A stretch of 64,000 nucleotides of DNA from positions 62,001-126,000 of the forward strand of contig JAYQSH010000011.1 of NCBI GenBank assembly GCA_038146805.1, given 5' to 3'. Positions 26,590-34,101 of the stretch are shown here, piece by piece. Made by a program: the position numbers and the translations under genes. The DNA comes from CAIYXB01 sp038146805. Its GTDB lineage: Bacteria; Cyanobacteriota; Vampirovibrionia; LMEP-6097. The notes below the pieces were generated by a model. It searched no databases. It saw only the letters and a list, made by a program, of their open reading frames with translations, and was not told where the DNA came from. Position 1 is the stretch's first letter; each line of letters starts with the position of its first letter.

Positions 26590-27724
26590 ATTTATTTGTG
26601 CAATTAGTTTAATTGTTTTTTGTTTGCAAAGTTCTTGGGCTGGTCTTAATAGCGATTTTTATTTTGAAAAATCATTTTTAGAAACTCCAAATGATATTCA
26701 AGAAAAATTAGAAAAAAAAATCAACTTTAATTTTAATAAAACTCAACTTTCTGAAGTGCTTTTATTAATTGCAAAAATCGGTGACTTTAATATTGTCTTT
26801 GCAAAAGAACTTGACAGAGAAATTTCTTTAAAAATTAAAGATCAAAGCATCAAAGAAGTCTTAGAAGATATTGCCTTGATTTATGACTATGATTACGAAT
26901 TTAAAAAAAATAGCGTGGTATTTATTAACCGTAGTATTAAACAAGAACTAAAATTGATTCCTCTAAAATATCTAAGTGCAAAATTAGTTTTAGATCTTTT
27001 AAACTCACAAGATCATAAAAATATTTCTATTAGTAAGGATCCCGGTTTAAACAACTTACTTTTAAGCGGCAATAGTGATGAAATTAAATCAGTTGAAAAA
27101 TTTATTGAAAAAATTGATATCGCCCCTAAGCAAAAAGTTTTTTTACCAGAACATTTGAGCTACAAAGATATACAAAGGTTCATTAAATATCGAGTACCTG
27201 ACAAAGATGATATAGAAATCAAAAGACTCGAGCCAAATTATATTTTACTCTCAGGAAAAGAAAATATTGTAACTGCCGTATTTGAAGATTTAGAAAAAAT
27301 TGATCTACCAATTAAACAACAAGCCTTTGAAATCTCTTTGTATAAGTTTACAGAAGCTATTAAAGAAAGCTTTGAAAAATTAGATCCTGACTACCGAGCA
27401 AAAAAATTATTTCGGGCTAATATCAATAAACTCACTTTACAACAAAGTGATTTAATAAACTCTCAAACTTTAAAAGCAAAAAATAAACTCGCTACAAACG
27501 TTTTTAGTTATGACTTTGAATTTTCTCGAGATATTTTAGATCAAAAAATCTCAGAGCTTAATTTCAATAATAAAAGTTTGTACTTCAATAATAGTTTAGA
27601 CTACGCAATATATTTTCTAGATTATGAAGATATCAAAAACAACCTTGAATTAAAAAAAGAATTTGCTTTAAACAAAGGCGAAGAAATATTTATCTGCATA
27701 AAAAATATAAAAGAAAAGCCTTAA
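26558..27724 (+). CDS. secreted secretin N-domain-like protein without a barrel (STN/N1-like)
   Basis: This 388-aa protein starts at TTG 26558, followed by a signal peptide (hydrophobic FKFICAISLIVFCLQ, cleavage after SSWA). Residues about 55-115 form an STN/AMIN-type domain as at the N-terminus of PilQ and other secretins (FNKTQLSEVLLLIAKIGDFN..SLKIKDQSIKEVLEDIA). Residues about 120-180 form an N1/NolW-type domain (LIPLKYLSAKLVLDLLNS..NNLLLSGNSDEIKSVEKFIEKID). No C-terminal secretin beta-barrel follows. The rest is charged and unrecognised. It may be a periplasmic partner of a type IV pilus or type II system encoded elsewhere, or a diverged remnant. It is convergent with the anti-sigma-like gene, overlapping it by 4 bp. 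Confidence 0.7.
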   Translation: MNISKISFKFKFICAISLIVFCLQSSWAGLNSDFYFEKSFLETPNDIQEKLEKKINFNFNKTQLSEVLLLIAKIGDFNIVFAKELDREISLKIKDQSIKEVLEDIALIYDYDYEFKKNSVVFINRSIKQELKLIPLKYLSAKLVLDLLNSQDHKNISISKDPGLNNLLLSGNSDEIKSVEKFIEKIDIAPKQKVFLPEHLSYKDIQRFIKYRVPDKDDIEIKRLEPNYILLSGKENIVTAVFEDLEKIDLPIKQQAFEISLYKFTEAIKESFEKLDPDYRAKKLFRANINKLTLQQSDLINSQTLKAKNKLATNVFSYDFEFSRDILDQKISELNFNNKSLYFNNSLDYAIYFLDYEDIKNNLELKKEFALNKGEEIFICIKNIKEKP

Positions 27725-28419
27725 ACTTTTTGTTTTCTTAACATCAGCAATCTTTGATCCACATTTAATACCAATGTTTTTTCAAGCTCATAGTTAAATT
27801 CTTGTTGTGAAAGGTTTTGCTCTAAATCAAAAATTTCTCTTTGGTACTTATCAATTAAAGACAAATCTGGTTTTTTTTTATTTAAATTTTCAGCTAGTCT
27901 AAGTTTTACAATTTGAATTTTTTCTAATTCAAAATTTTTATAAGTACTCCATTGTGTAGCTAATTTATCTAAAGTTTTTTTTTGTTGTTGAGAAAGTTCT
28001 AAGTTATTAAAGACCTCTTGCCTAGACTCGTTATCAATTGGCTTAAATTTGTTTTTGAATTTCAGCCTTGCAATACTAGCTAAGCCCAAACCTAAAAATA
28101 TCAAAATCACAAAAATAGCTGTTTTAAATAATTTATTGTTTTGAAATTTATTTTTTTTCTTTTTAAAAAAACCAGATTCAAGTCGGTTTTTAGCTTGAAA
28201 TAATCTTTGTTGCCTCGCAATAAATTGATCTTCGAGATCTGAACTAATAGAGCTCACTTTGTTTTGCATAGAATTATCGTCTATTTTTTTTTCTATGCCC
28301 TTAAAAAAAACTTCAAACTCTTGATCCTCATTTACTGAAGAACTATTAGGCTTATAAAAACCCTTCAAAAGGGAAATTATCTTCTTTGTATATTCGCTAT
28401 TTTCATGATTATCAGTCAC
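27721..28419 (-). CDS. single-pass membrane protein, probable anti-sigma factor with CpxP/Spy-like periplasmic domain
   Basis: This 232-aa protein has a cytoplasmic N-terminal part of about 105 residues, a single membrane helix (KTAIFVILIFLGLGLASIA, about 104-122) and a periplasmic part of about 110 residues. The periplasmic part is mostly coiled-coil helices. NLELSQQQKKTLDKLATQW..LRLAENLNKKKPDL resembles the LTxxQ pattern of CpxP/Spy/ZraP-type stress proteins. It begins 52 bp after the ECF sigma gene on the same strand, the usual place for an anti-sigma factor. No zinc HxxxCxxC motif is present, so it would be an atypical anti-sigma. The role is inferred from topology and position. Confidence 0.6.
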   Translation of the reverse strand: MTDNHENSEYTKKIISLLKGFYKPNSSSVNEDQEFEVFFKGIEKKIDDNSMQNKVSSISSDLEDQFIARQQRLFQAKNRLESGFFKKKKNKFQNNKLFKTAIFVILIFLGLGLASIARLKFKNKFKPIDNESRQEVFNNLELSQQQKKTLDKLATQWSTYKNFELEKIQIVKLRLAENLNKKKPDLSLIDKYQREIFDLEQNLSQQEFNYELEKTLVLNVDQRLLMLRKQKV

Positions 28420-28471
28420 AAATACTCCAGCTTTGCTTAAACTATTATTATTTTAATATGAGTATTAGTAT

Positions 28472-29119
28472 TTATGCTTGTTGGATTTTATCAAGGTTGG
28501 CTTTTTCTGTGAGTAAAGGTTCCAAAATAACTTGTAACCTTTCTCGAGCACGCCAAATTCTTGATTTTACAGTACCAAGAGCACAGCCTAACATCTCTGC
28601 AATTTCTTCATATTGAAGACCCTGCAGTTCTCTCAAGACGATTGCTGTTCTGAACTGTTCCGGAAGCTGAGCCATCGCAGTTTTAATGGCGTCTCTTGTT
28701 TGTACATTACTGATGATTTCATCTGGTTTTAATTTTGAATCTTTAATTTCTTTATAAAACTCATTTTCACCTGAATCATCTTCAAAACTTTGGTCCATGC
28801 TTACCGTTTTGATTTTTCTTGGTCTTTTTCTTAGTTCATCATAAAAAAGATTTAATACAATTTGATTTAACCATGATCTAAAGATTTTTGGATTTCTTAA
28901 ATTATGAATTCCTCTATAAACTCTAATAAATACTTCTTGAGACAAATCATTTAAGTCTCTCCACTCTGGCGCTAATTGATAGAGAAGAGCAAAAACATTT
29001 TTTTGAAATCTTTTTACTAACTCTTGAAATGCCGCACGCTCACCAATTTGACATCTTTTTACAATTTCCAGGTCTGTTTCCTGAGAAAGTATAGTTTTAA
29101 TATTTTTTAAATCAGCCAC
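28472..29119 (-). CDS. ECF-type RNA polymerase sigma factor (RpoE/SigW-like)
   Basis: This 215-aa sigma factor has region 2 (RDLNDLSQEVFIRVYRGI; FRSWLNQIVLNLFYDELRKR) and region 4 (LQGLQYEEIAEMLGCALGTVKSRIWRARERL) joined by a short acidic linker, the ECF layout. The linker between regions 2 and 4 (about residues 95-130) is longer than usual. The gene downstream encodes a single-pass membrane protein with a periplasmic stress-sensor-like domain, so the pair probably answers envelope stress. Autoregulation from the 174-bp gap before tpiA is likely, but I could not define its promoter. Confidence 0.93.
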   Translation of the reverse strand: MADLKNIKTILSQETDLEIVKRCQIGERAAFQELVKRFQKNVFALLYQLAPEWRDLNDLSQEVFIRVYRGIHNLRNPKIFRSWLNQIVLNLFYDELRKRPRKIKTVSMDQSFEDDSGENEFYKEIKDSKLKPDEIISNVQTRDAIKTAMAQLPEQFRTAIVLRELQGLQYEEIAEMLGCALGTVKSRIWRARERLQVILEPLLTEKANLDKIQQA

Positions 29120-29277
29120 AAATTTATATTAGTATCATTACTCAAATGTCAACCAAATATAAAAATTTTAAATTTGAAAATAATTAAATTTTTAAATATT
29201 AAGTATTTTTTTCTAAATCAAGGAATCTTTTTTTTGTAATTTTTAAATAAAGAAAATAGATTTTCTGCAAATTAAAT

Positions 29278-29286
29278 TGCTATAAT
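29278..29286 (+). promoter_or_regulatory. extended -10 promoter for tpiA
   Basis: TGCTATAAT is a perfect extended -10. The ATG at 29294 starts 8 bp after its last base, where the transcript should begin, so a leaderless tpiA mRNA is predicted. There is no Shine-Dalgarno sequence in the gap. Confidence 0.55.
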
Positions 29287-29293
29287 CTTGTCT

Positions 29294-30091
29294 ATGAAAA
29301 GAAAAACAATTATAGCTGGTAACTGGAAACTTAATTTCACTGTAAGTGAAACAAAAAGTTTTTTAGAAGAACTTAAGTCAAAGATAATAGATTTTGACGC
29401 CGAGCAAATAGAAGTTATTGTTCACCCAAATTTTTTATCACTAAACGTAGCAAAAGAAATTCTGCAAAATACAAAAATCAAATTCGGTGCACAAAATTGT
29501 GCAACTGAAACAAGTGGTGCCTTTACTGGCGAAACTAGTGTTGCCATGATCAAAGATATTGAAGCAAATTCAATAATTATCGGACATTCAGAAAGAAGAG
29601 AAATTTTTAACGAGAGCGATGCTGATATTAATCAAAAATTTTCACAAATTCAAAAGGAAAATTCAATAATGGCTATCGTTTGTTGTGGTGAATCTGAGCA
29701 AACTCGCGAAGCTGGCAACACTGACTCTTGGGTAGAAAGTCAAATAGAAAATGCTTTCAAAAATATTAGTCTTGATGCAAACTCTCTTGAAAAAGTTGTT
29801 GTTGCTTATGAGCCAATTTGGGCAATTGGAACTGGCAAAACTTGTGATTCCCAAGAAGCAAATAGAGTCATTAAAGTTATTAGAAATAAACTTGCACAAA
29901 TTTTTTCAAACGACATTGCAGAAAAAATTTCGATTTTATATGGAGGCTCTGTTAAGTCAAGTAACATAGAAGAGTTATTGCAAACAAGCGATATCGATGG
30001 TGCTTTAATTGGTGGCGCGTCATTAAAAGCAGATGAATTTTTAAGTATTATAGAAAAAGCAAATCAAGTAAGAACTACTGTTAACGCCTAG
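29294..30091 (+). CDS. tpiA: triosephosphate isomerase
   Basis: TpiA interconverts dihydroxyacetone phosphate and glyceraldehyde-3-phosphate in the cytoplasm. The active-site residues are N10 and K12 (GNWKLN), H98 (IGHSERR) and E173 (AYEPIWAIGTG), with the phosphate-binding LYGGSVK near the end. An in-frame TTG lies two codons upstream, but ATG 29294 is the better start and gives 265 aa, slightly above the family's usual 250. It stands alone between the divergent ECF sigma gene and the DUF760 gene, with its own extended -10. Confidence 0.97.
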   Translation: MKRKTIIAGNWKLNFTVSETKSFLEELKSKIIDFDAEQIEVIVHPNFLSLNVAKEILQNTKIKFGAQNCATETSGAFTGETSVAMIKDIEANSIIIGHSERREIFNESDADINQKFSQIQKENSIMAIVCCGESEQTREAGNTDSWVESQIENAFKNISLDANSLEKVVVAYEPIWAIGTGKTCDSQEANRVIKVIRNKLAQIFSNDIAEKISILYGGSVKSSNIEELLQTSDIDGALIGGASLKADEFLSIIEKANQVRTTVNA

Positions 30092-30122
30092 TTACTGTTA
30101 CAAATACTAAAGTCAACATTCG

Positions 30123-30131
30123 TGTTATAAT
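30123..30131 (+). promoter_or_regulatory. extended -10 promoter for the DUF760 gene
   Basis: TGTTATAAT is a perfect extended -10. The ATG at 30140 begins 9 bp after its last base, so the expected leader is only 0-3 nt. Confidence 0.5.
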
Positions 30132-30139
30132 ATCAATAC

Positions 30140-30514
30140 ATGCAATTTGATTACTGGAAACAAGAAAGTTCTAACAATAGCAACCCTAATGAAAACAATA
30201 GTCAGTTATTGAATTATTTTGGCGATGCTAATAAAGATGAATTATCTAGAATGGCGACAGAGCTAAGTGAAGATGCAAAAGCTTTTTTTGATATTAGCGT
30301 GAACGGACTACTTGGGCATATGCCTGAAGAGATCGCGGAAACGACAATCACCTTAAATAAATCTGGCTTACAACAACTATTGTTTAGTTCTATGGTTACT
30401 GGTTATGTAACAAAATCCGTTGAACAAAAACTTAGTTTAGAAAAACTTTTAAACAACCCAAAATCAACAAACACTTTACAAGATAGGCTTAATAGAAAGT
30501 CTAGTAAAAACTAG
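30140..30514 (+). CDS. DUF760 family protein
   Basis: This 124-aa soluble protein matches the DUF760 pattern known mainly from cyanobacteria and plant plastids. A short N-terminal helix leads to NGLLGHMPEE (family L-LG-LP-E), then TITLNKSGLQQLLFSSMVTGYVTKSVEQKLSLEKLL (family I-T---L--LL-SAM-TGY-L---E-R--LE). The N-terminal 30 residues are Asn/Ser-rich and probably disordered. The molecular function is unknown. Its presence is one of the better hints that the host belongs to the cyanobacterial phylum. It converges with the TusA-like gene, and both stop codons lie in one palindrome. Confidence 0.75.
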   Translation: MQFDYWKQESSNNSNPNENNSQLLNYFGDANKDELSRMATELSEDAKAFFDISVNGLLGHMPEEIAETTITLNKSGLQQLLFSSMVTGYVTKSVEQKLSLEKLLNNPKSTNTLQDRLNRKSSKN

Positions 30515-30523
30515 CTAGTTTTT
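30506..30523. terminator. palindromic bidirectional terminator
   Basis: This is a perfect 18-bp palindrome (AAAAACTAG / CTAGTTTTT, with further T's downstream on the plus strand). The TAG stops of the two convergent genes lie in its two halves (30512-30514 on plus, 30517-30515 on minus). It has almost no loop, so the hairpin would be weak. Confidence 0.45.
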
Positions 30524-30742
30524 TTCAACATATATTTCTGCAAAATTAGGAAATTTTTCACAAGTCAAAATTTTGTGTCCCTCTTCTTGCATACTCGTTA
30601 AAACACTTTCAAGCTTTTCACCAAGGTCAAGTTGGATTTTTAGCACTTGTCCTTTTTTTAAAGTATCAATCAAAAGTTTTGCTCGCACAAAATTCATTGG
30701 GCATGGGACTGTTTTTAAATCAATAAAGGAATCTTCTAACAC
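30515..30742 (-). CDS. TusA/SirA-like sulfur-carrier protein
   Basis: This 75-aa protein is of the TusA/YedF/YeeD family. The conserved N-terminal CPxP-type motif is C14-P15-M-N, which keeps the sulfur-carrying Cys but replaces the second Pro with Asn. LKKGQVLKIQLDLGE is the usual second block. The start is GTG at 30742. Such proteins relay persulfide sulfur for tRNA thiolation, cofactors or selenium metabolism. The missing second Pro and the lack of neighbouring sulfur genes leave the pathway open. Confidence 0.8.
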   Translation of the reverse strand: MLEDSFIDLKTVPCPMNFVRAKLLIDTLKKGQVLKIQLDLGEKLESVLTSMQEEGHKILTCEKFPNFAEIYVEKN

Positions 30743-30774
30743 CTATACAAATCTCATAAAAGCTAGACAAAAAA

Positions 30775-30851
<77 letters not shown>

Positions 30852-30912
30852 TAAAAATTATATCAAAGCCACAAGTTTTATTAGTTTTTAACTTAAATTC
30901 TTCAATTTCTCT

Positions 30913-31581
30913 TTATAAACTATGGTTCTTAATTTGAGAATAGAGTCTTGGATATTGTTGATTTAAGCTTTCTTGCTTCACAAAAGACAATATTTGCCTA
31001 TTAGATCCAACCATTTGTCGCTTTTCAAGACTAAGTTTAAGTTTGTTTTGAGCCCTTAGAGACTCCTGTTCTTCTTCTATAATTGGGTAACTTTTATAAG
31101 CATATAAGTGAGCATCTTTTTTCAAAAAACCACTTGCAAGTTCTAGCAAAATTCTTAACTCAGCGACAGCACGTGCTAAAACATAGTCAAAATTTTCTCT
31201 AAAACTTTCTTGATGAGCAAAATCTTCAGCTCTTCCTGTAAGTATGGATAAATTGTCCAAGCCTAATTCATTTTTAACTTGAGTAATAAATTTTGTTTTT
31301 TTTGCAGTAGCATCAAGTGCAGTAAATTGGACATTTGTTTTGACAATAGCCAAAGGTAAAACAGGAAAACCACCACCAGAACCTAAATCTAGAACAGCAG
31401 TACCATCTTTCAAATCAAAAAAATTTAAAAGTTCAAGAGAGTCCGCAAAATGTTTTTCATATACAACTTGTTTTTCTTTGAGAGCGGAGAGGTTAGTATG
31501 CTTATTGTAAGCTTCATAGAGTTCAAACAATTTACTAAATTGAACTTCTGATTTTTGTAGGTATTGTTCAACGACACTCAT
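30913..31581 (-). CDS. rsmG: 16S rRNA (guanine-527-N7) methyltransferase
   Basis: RsmG (GidB) methylates G527 of 16S rRNA in the 530 loop. This 222-aa protein has the SAM-binding VLDLGSGGGFPVLPLAI (64-80) with the RsmG-specific GFP, then LDATAKKTKFI and FDYVLARAVAEL. HTNLSALK near residue 28 is the family's N-terminal block (usually NLT). Its ATG overlaps the MlaE-like stop (TAATG). Confidence 0.95.
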   Translation of the reverse strand: MSVVEQYLQKSEVQFSKLFELYEAYNKHTNLSALKEKQVVYEKHFADSLELLNFFDLKDGTAVLDLGSGGGFPVLPLAIVKTNVQFTALDATAKKTKFITQVKNELGLDNLSILTGRAEDFAHQESFRENFDYVLARAVAELRILLELASGFLKKDAHLYAYKSYPIIEEEQESLRAQNKLKLSLEKRQMVGSNRQILSFVKQESLNQQYPRLYSQIKNHSL

Positions 31582-32348
31582 TAGTTTAAATAAATCGAAG
31601 TGATAATTAAATCCATGACAACGATGGTAACCATTGAATAAATTACCGTCATTGTAGTTGCACGACCAACTTCTTTGGCTCCACCAACTGTTTGCAAACC
31701 TCTTGTAGCCGCAATCATCACTATCATGGTTCCAAAAACAGCTGACTTAAATAAACACAAAGATATATCACTCACCAAAAAATAATCTACAATACCACTT
31801 GAAAAAGAACTTATAACCAAACCAGTTTTTGCCCAGACAACTACATAGCTACTAAACACAGCAACAATCACACAAAACCATAAAAGCAAAGGAGTAAATA
31901 AAAGCGCTGCCAAAAATCTTGGTACTATCAAATAGTAAGCAGGGTTTACTCTAAAAACTCTTAGTGCGTTAATTTGTTCAGAAACTTTCATATTGGCTAA
32001 TTCAGAAGCTAAACCAGTACCATATTGAGTAGCTATCATAATTGCTCCAATAACAGGAATCAATTCTCTACTCATTGTAATGGCAGACAAAATTCCAAAC
32101 TTGCTACCTAAACCCTTTGCCACAAATTCAGGACCAATTTGAATCCCCAAAACAATTCCTAAAGAGATTGCAATTAAAACTAATGAAACTAGGCAACTAA
32201 AAATATAGTAAAAGGTTTGTTTCACTAATTCTTTGGCGTTAATTTTTAGACTGCAAATATAATAAAAAACATTGAGCAAATTCAACAAAAAATCTGTCAC
32301 AAAAATCGCAAATGGTTTTATCAAAGTGTTAAACCAGTTTTTCAACAT
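31581..32348 (-). CDS. MlaE-family ABC transporter permease
   Basis: This 255-aa inner-membrane protein is the permease of a lipid-transport ABC system (Mla/Tgd/Mce type), which moves phospholipids between the membranes of a diderm cell. Family motifs include ELIPVIGAIMIATQYGTGLASELANMKVSEQI (the EXPRD-like signature region) and LRVFRVNPAYYLIVPR. About five hydrophobic helices are seen. No ATPase or MlaD partner is adjacent, so the rest of the transporter is encoded elsewhere. I use ATG 32348, since the TTG in front of it is less likely. It is coupled to rsmG. Confidence 0.93.
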   Translation of the reverse strand: MLKNWFNTLIKPFAIFVTDFLLNLLNVFYYICSLKINAKELVKQTFYYIFSCLVSLVLIAISLGIVLGIQIGPEFVAKGLGSKFGILSAITMSRELIPVIGAIMIATQYGTGLASELANMKVSEQINALRVFRVNPAYYLIVPRFLAALLFTPLLLWFCVIVAVFSSYVVVWAKTGLVISSFSSGIVDYFLVSDISLCLFKSAVFGTMIVMIAATRGLQTVGGAKEVGRATTMTVIYSMVTIVVMDLIITSIYLN

Positions 32349-32366
32349 CAATTATATTTTAGCTGA

Positions 32367-33326
32367 TTAACTGGCAACAACTATACTTGAAGCAAAATTT
32401 GTTAGTTTTACTGCAACATTTTGTCCTGCGGGGGTTCTGAAATTCAAAAAACTTGTATTATGGTTGTCGGTTTTTATTGAAACCTTATTAAAAAGAGCAG
32501 GTTGTATAAAATTTAAAACAGTTTTTTTATTTGCAAGATTCAAAAAATCATTAATATATTTGTGATTGCGTTCAATACAATCGAGCGATTTCATAAAATG
32601 CTTTCTAGATATAGAATTCGTATTAAATGCTTGCCAAACCTTAACATCAAAAACCAAAGATTCTTTTGTAACAGGCTTTTTCTTATATGGATTTTTTGAT
32701 CTAATTAATTCTTCTTTTTTTTGCTTTGCATTCCATCGAGTAAAAGCAATGAAATCTTTTTCTTGACCTAAAGCAACAGAAAGATATTGCACTATACCTT
32801 TTAATTTTGAACGCCTTAGAGTTATTTGTAAACTATGGTCTTTTAATTTAAAATCAAAACTCAATTTACCAAATTTATCTTTTTCACTAGTAAATTTTTC
32901 GCAGTTTTGTTTAAACTCTGCAAGTCTAAACAAAAGTTCATTACGATTAGAAAAATATGCCAAAAAAAGTTTTTCTGCAGACTTAAAATTATTCAATGAA
33001 ATTAGTGGATAGACCCTAAAAAAGTAAGAAAAATCTCTAAAAAACTTTTTATAATCAATTGTTGGATTAAGCTTAGCAAAAATTGTATCGCGCACAGTGT
33101 TTAACTCTTGAGGCTGATTAACCGTTAGACAATGCTGTTGCGGCTTGACTTTGATTTGCTTAATACTAATTGGTAATTCTTGTTTTTGTTGTGGAAAACT
33201 AATAGAAGATCTCGAGTCATTCGCAGATTCTTTGTAAACTTTAAAATTTAAAGGCTCAGCAAAAGCACACTGAGAACCACTATTGACTTGGCGTTTTGAT
33301 AAATTTAACTCATCTAATATATCCAT
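32367..33326 (-). CDS. conserved-looking protein of unknown function
   Basis: I do not recognise this 319-aa soluble protein. It has no signal peptide or membrane segment. It is rich in Lys, Asn and Phe. The first 90 residues look disordered, and the rest is a mix of helices and strands with a basic middle (RSKLKG.., RWNAKQKKEELIRSKNPYKKK). The C-terminal 60 residues (VSIKTDNHNTSFLNF..VAVKLTNFASSIVV) look like a beta-sheet. It lies 18 bp upstream of the MlaE-like permease on the same strand and is probably in one transcript with mlaE-rsmG. A nucleic-acid or envelope role cannot be decided. Confidence 0.6.
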   Translation of the reverse strand: MDILDELNLSKRQVNSGSQCAFAEPLNFKVYKESANDSRSSISFPQQKQELPISIKQIKVKPQQHCLTVNQPQELNTVRDTIFAKLNPTIDYKKFFRDFSYFFRVYPLISLNNFKSAEKLFLAYFSNRNELLFRLAEFKQNCEKFTSEKDKFGKLSFDFKLKDHSLQITLRRSKLKGIVQYLSVALGQEKDFIAFTRWNAKQKKEELIRSKNPYKKKPVTKESLVFDVKVWQAFNTNSISRKHFMKSLDCIERNHKYINDFLNLANKKTVLNFIQPALFNKVSIKTDNHNTSFLNFRTPAGQNVAVKLTNFASSIVVAS

Positions 33327-33395
33327 AGGGAATACCTTAAGAATTAAAACTCATTAGTATTAAGAACTCGTTAATAAAAAGCTTTCTAAGATTAA

Positions 33396-33430
33396 AAAAA
33401 GTCAATTCTCATAAGGAAAATTGACTTTTT
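33396..33430 (-). terminator. bidirectional intrinsic terminator
   Basis: A stem of GTCAATT (33401-33407) with AATTGAC (33419-33425) is flanked by an A run on the left and a T run on the right, so a U-tract follows the hairpin on either strand. It lies downstream of the small gene at 33744-34019 and of the structured element, for minus-strand transcripts. Confidence 0.6.
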
Positions 33431-33498
33431 AAAAATAGAGTTTACTTAGTTAAAGATTTGCTGAAAAACACAGTTTTTTAAGTCGCAATCCGCTTAAG

Positions 33499-33729
33499 GG
33501 CGTGCTTCCAAACCCGTAATAAGTATCTCGAGTATTTAGATTTGGGCATAAGTAGGGTTTGGTTAGACACGCCTAACAAAAGAATCAAACACCGTCGCTT
33601 AGTGAGTTTCACGCAGTGAAACAAGCTAAGCGTAAGGTCGTTTGTGGGACTGATTTCTGACCCCATTTGCTAGTGATTTTAACATTTCACTGTATTTTAA
33701 AATTCAAAATGGGGTTTGGAATCAGTCCC
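33499..33729. other. non-coding block of nested hairpins (candidate structured RNA or miniature mobile element)
   Basis: This 231-bp stretch is clearly less AT-rich than its surroundings and has no convincing gene. It holds three structured parts in a row. First, GGCGTG (33499-33504) pairs with CACGCC (33568-33573), enclosing CCAAACCC (33508-33515) paired with GGGTTTGG (33555-33562). Second, CGCTTAG (33596-33602) pairs with CTAAGCG (33626-33632), enclosing a perfect GTTTCAC/GTGAAAC hairpin with a 3-nt loop (33606-33622). Third, an 84-bp unit has 10-bp perfect terminal inverted repeats GGGACTGATT (33646-33655) and AATCAGTCCC (33720-33729), with CCCCATTT/AAATGGGG inside. It occupies the gene-free space 33327-33743. 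The third part resembles a MITE or REP-type element. Confidence 0.6.
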
Positions 33730-33743
33730 CTTAACAAAAAACA

Positions 33744-34019
33744 TTAGGCAATTGCAAGAAGGAAAACTTGATAAATTTCACCATCAACAATAATCGTTCT
33801 TGGAGCACCTTTACGGTTTCTCTTTTTTCTGTCAACAATTTCTGTTGTGTTTTTTCTTGCTTTTTTTAAAGCTTTGCTCGATGTTTCAACAACAGCACCG
33901 GCTTTTTGTTTTTCTAAAGAAAATTCCTTTCCTGAAGATTCACCGTTAGCACCAGCACCCTGATTACCTTGGTTTGAACCGTGATTTGGTCTTATTCCTG
34001 ATAGATTTCCAACTGACAT
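33744..34019 (-). CDS. small basic protein of unknown function
   Basis: This 91-aa reading frame starts at ATG 34019. The N-terminal 35 residues are Gly/Asn/Ser-rich and probably disordered. The middle is strongly basic (KALKKARKN..DRKKRNRK) and the C-terminus ends in a possible strand pair (RTIIVDGEIYQVFLLAIA). No family is recognised. The gene has its own space between gyrB (83 bp) and the hairpin block. The composition looks protein-like rather than random, but I cannot exclude a spurious frame. Confidence 0.5.
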   Translation of the reverse strand: MSVGNLSGIRPNHGSNQGNQGAGANGESSGKEFSLEKQKAGAVVETSSKALKKARKNTTEIVDRKKRNRKGAPRTIIVDGEIYQVFLLAIA

Positions 34020-34101
34020 ACTGACTTATAAAATTTCTAGGTTAACACTAGGTTAATACAAAGATTAAATTTAAGGTAATTAGGGGCTTTTAGCCGTTAT
34101 T

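Noticed and set aside
33555..33632. Integron attC-like site (GTTAGAC and GCCTAAC with a hairpin)
   Set aside because: The two core-like heptamers lie back to back, not at the two ends of a hairpin. No GTTAGGC partner is found downstream and no integrase is present.
33478..33666. 61-codon minus-strand frame inside the hairpin block
   Set aside because: It coincides with stacked inverted repeats, has no family likeness and lacks a plausible ribosome site, so the structure explains the sequence better than coding.
33480..33730. tmRNA, 6S RNA or RNase P RNA
   Set aside because: None of the conserved sequence cores (tag-peptide frame with tRNA-like ends, long bulged 6S stem, RNase P core) could be found.
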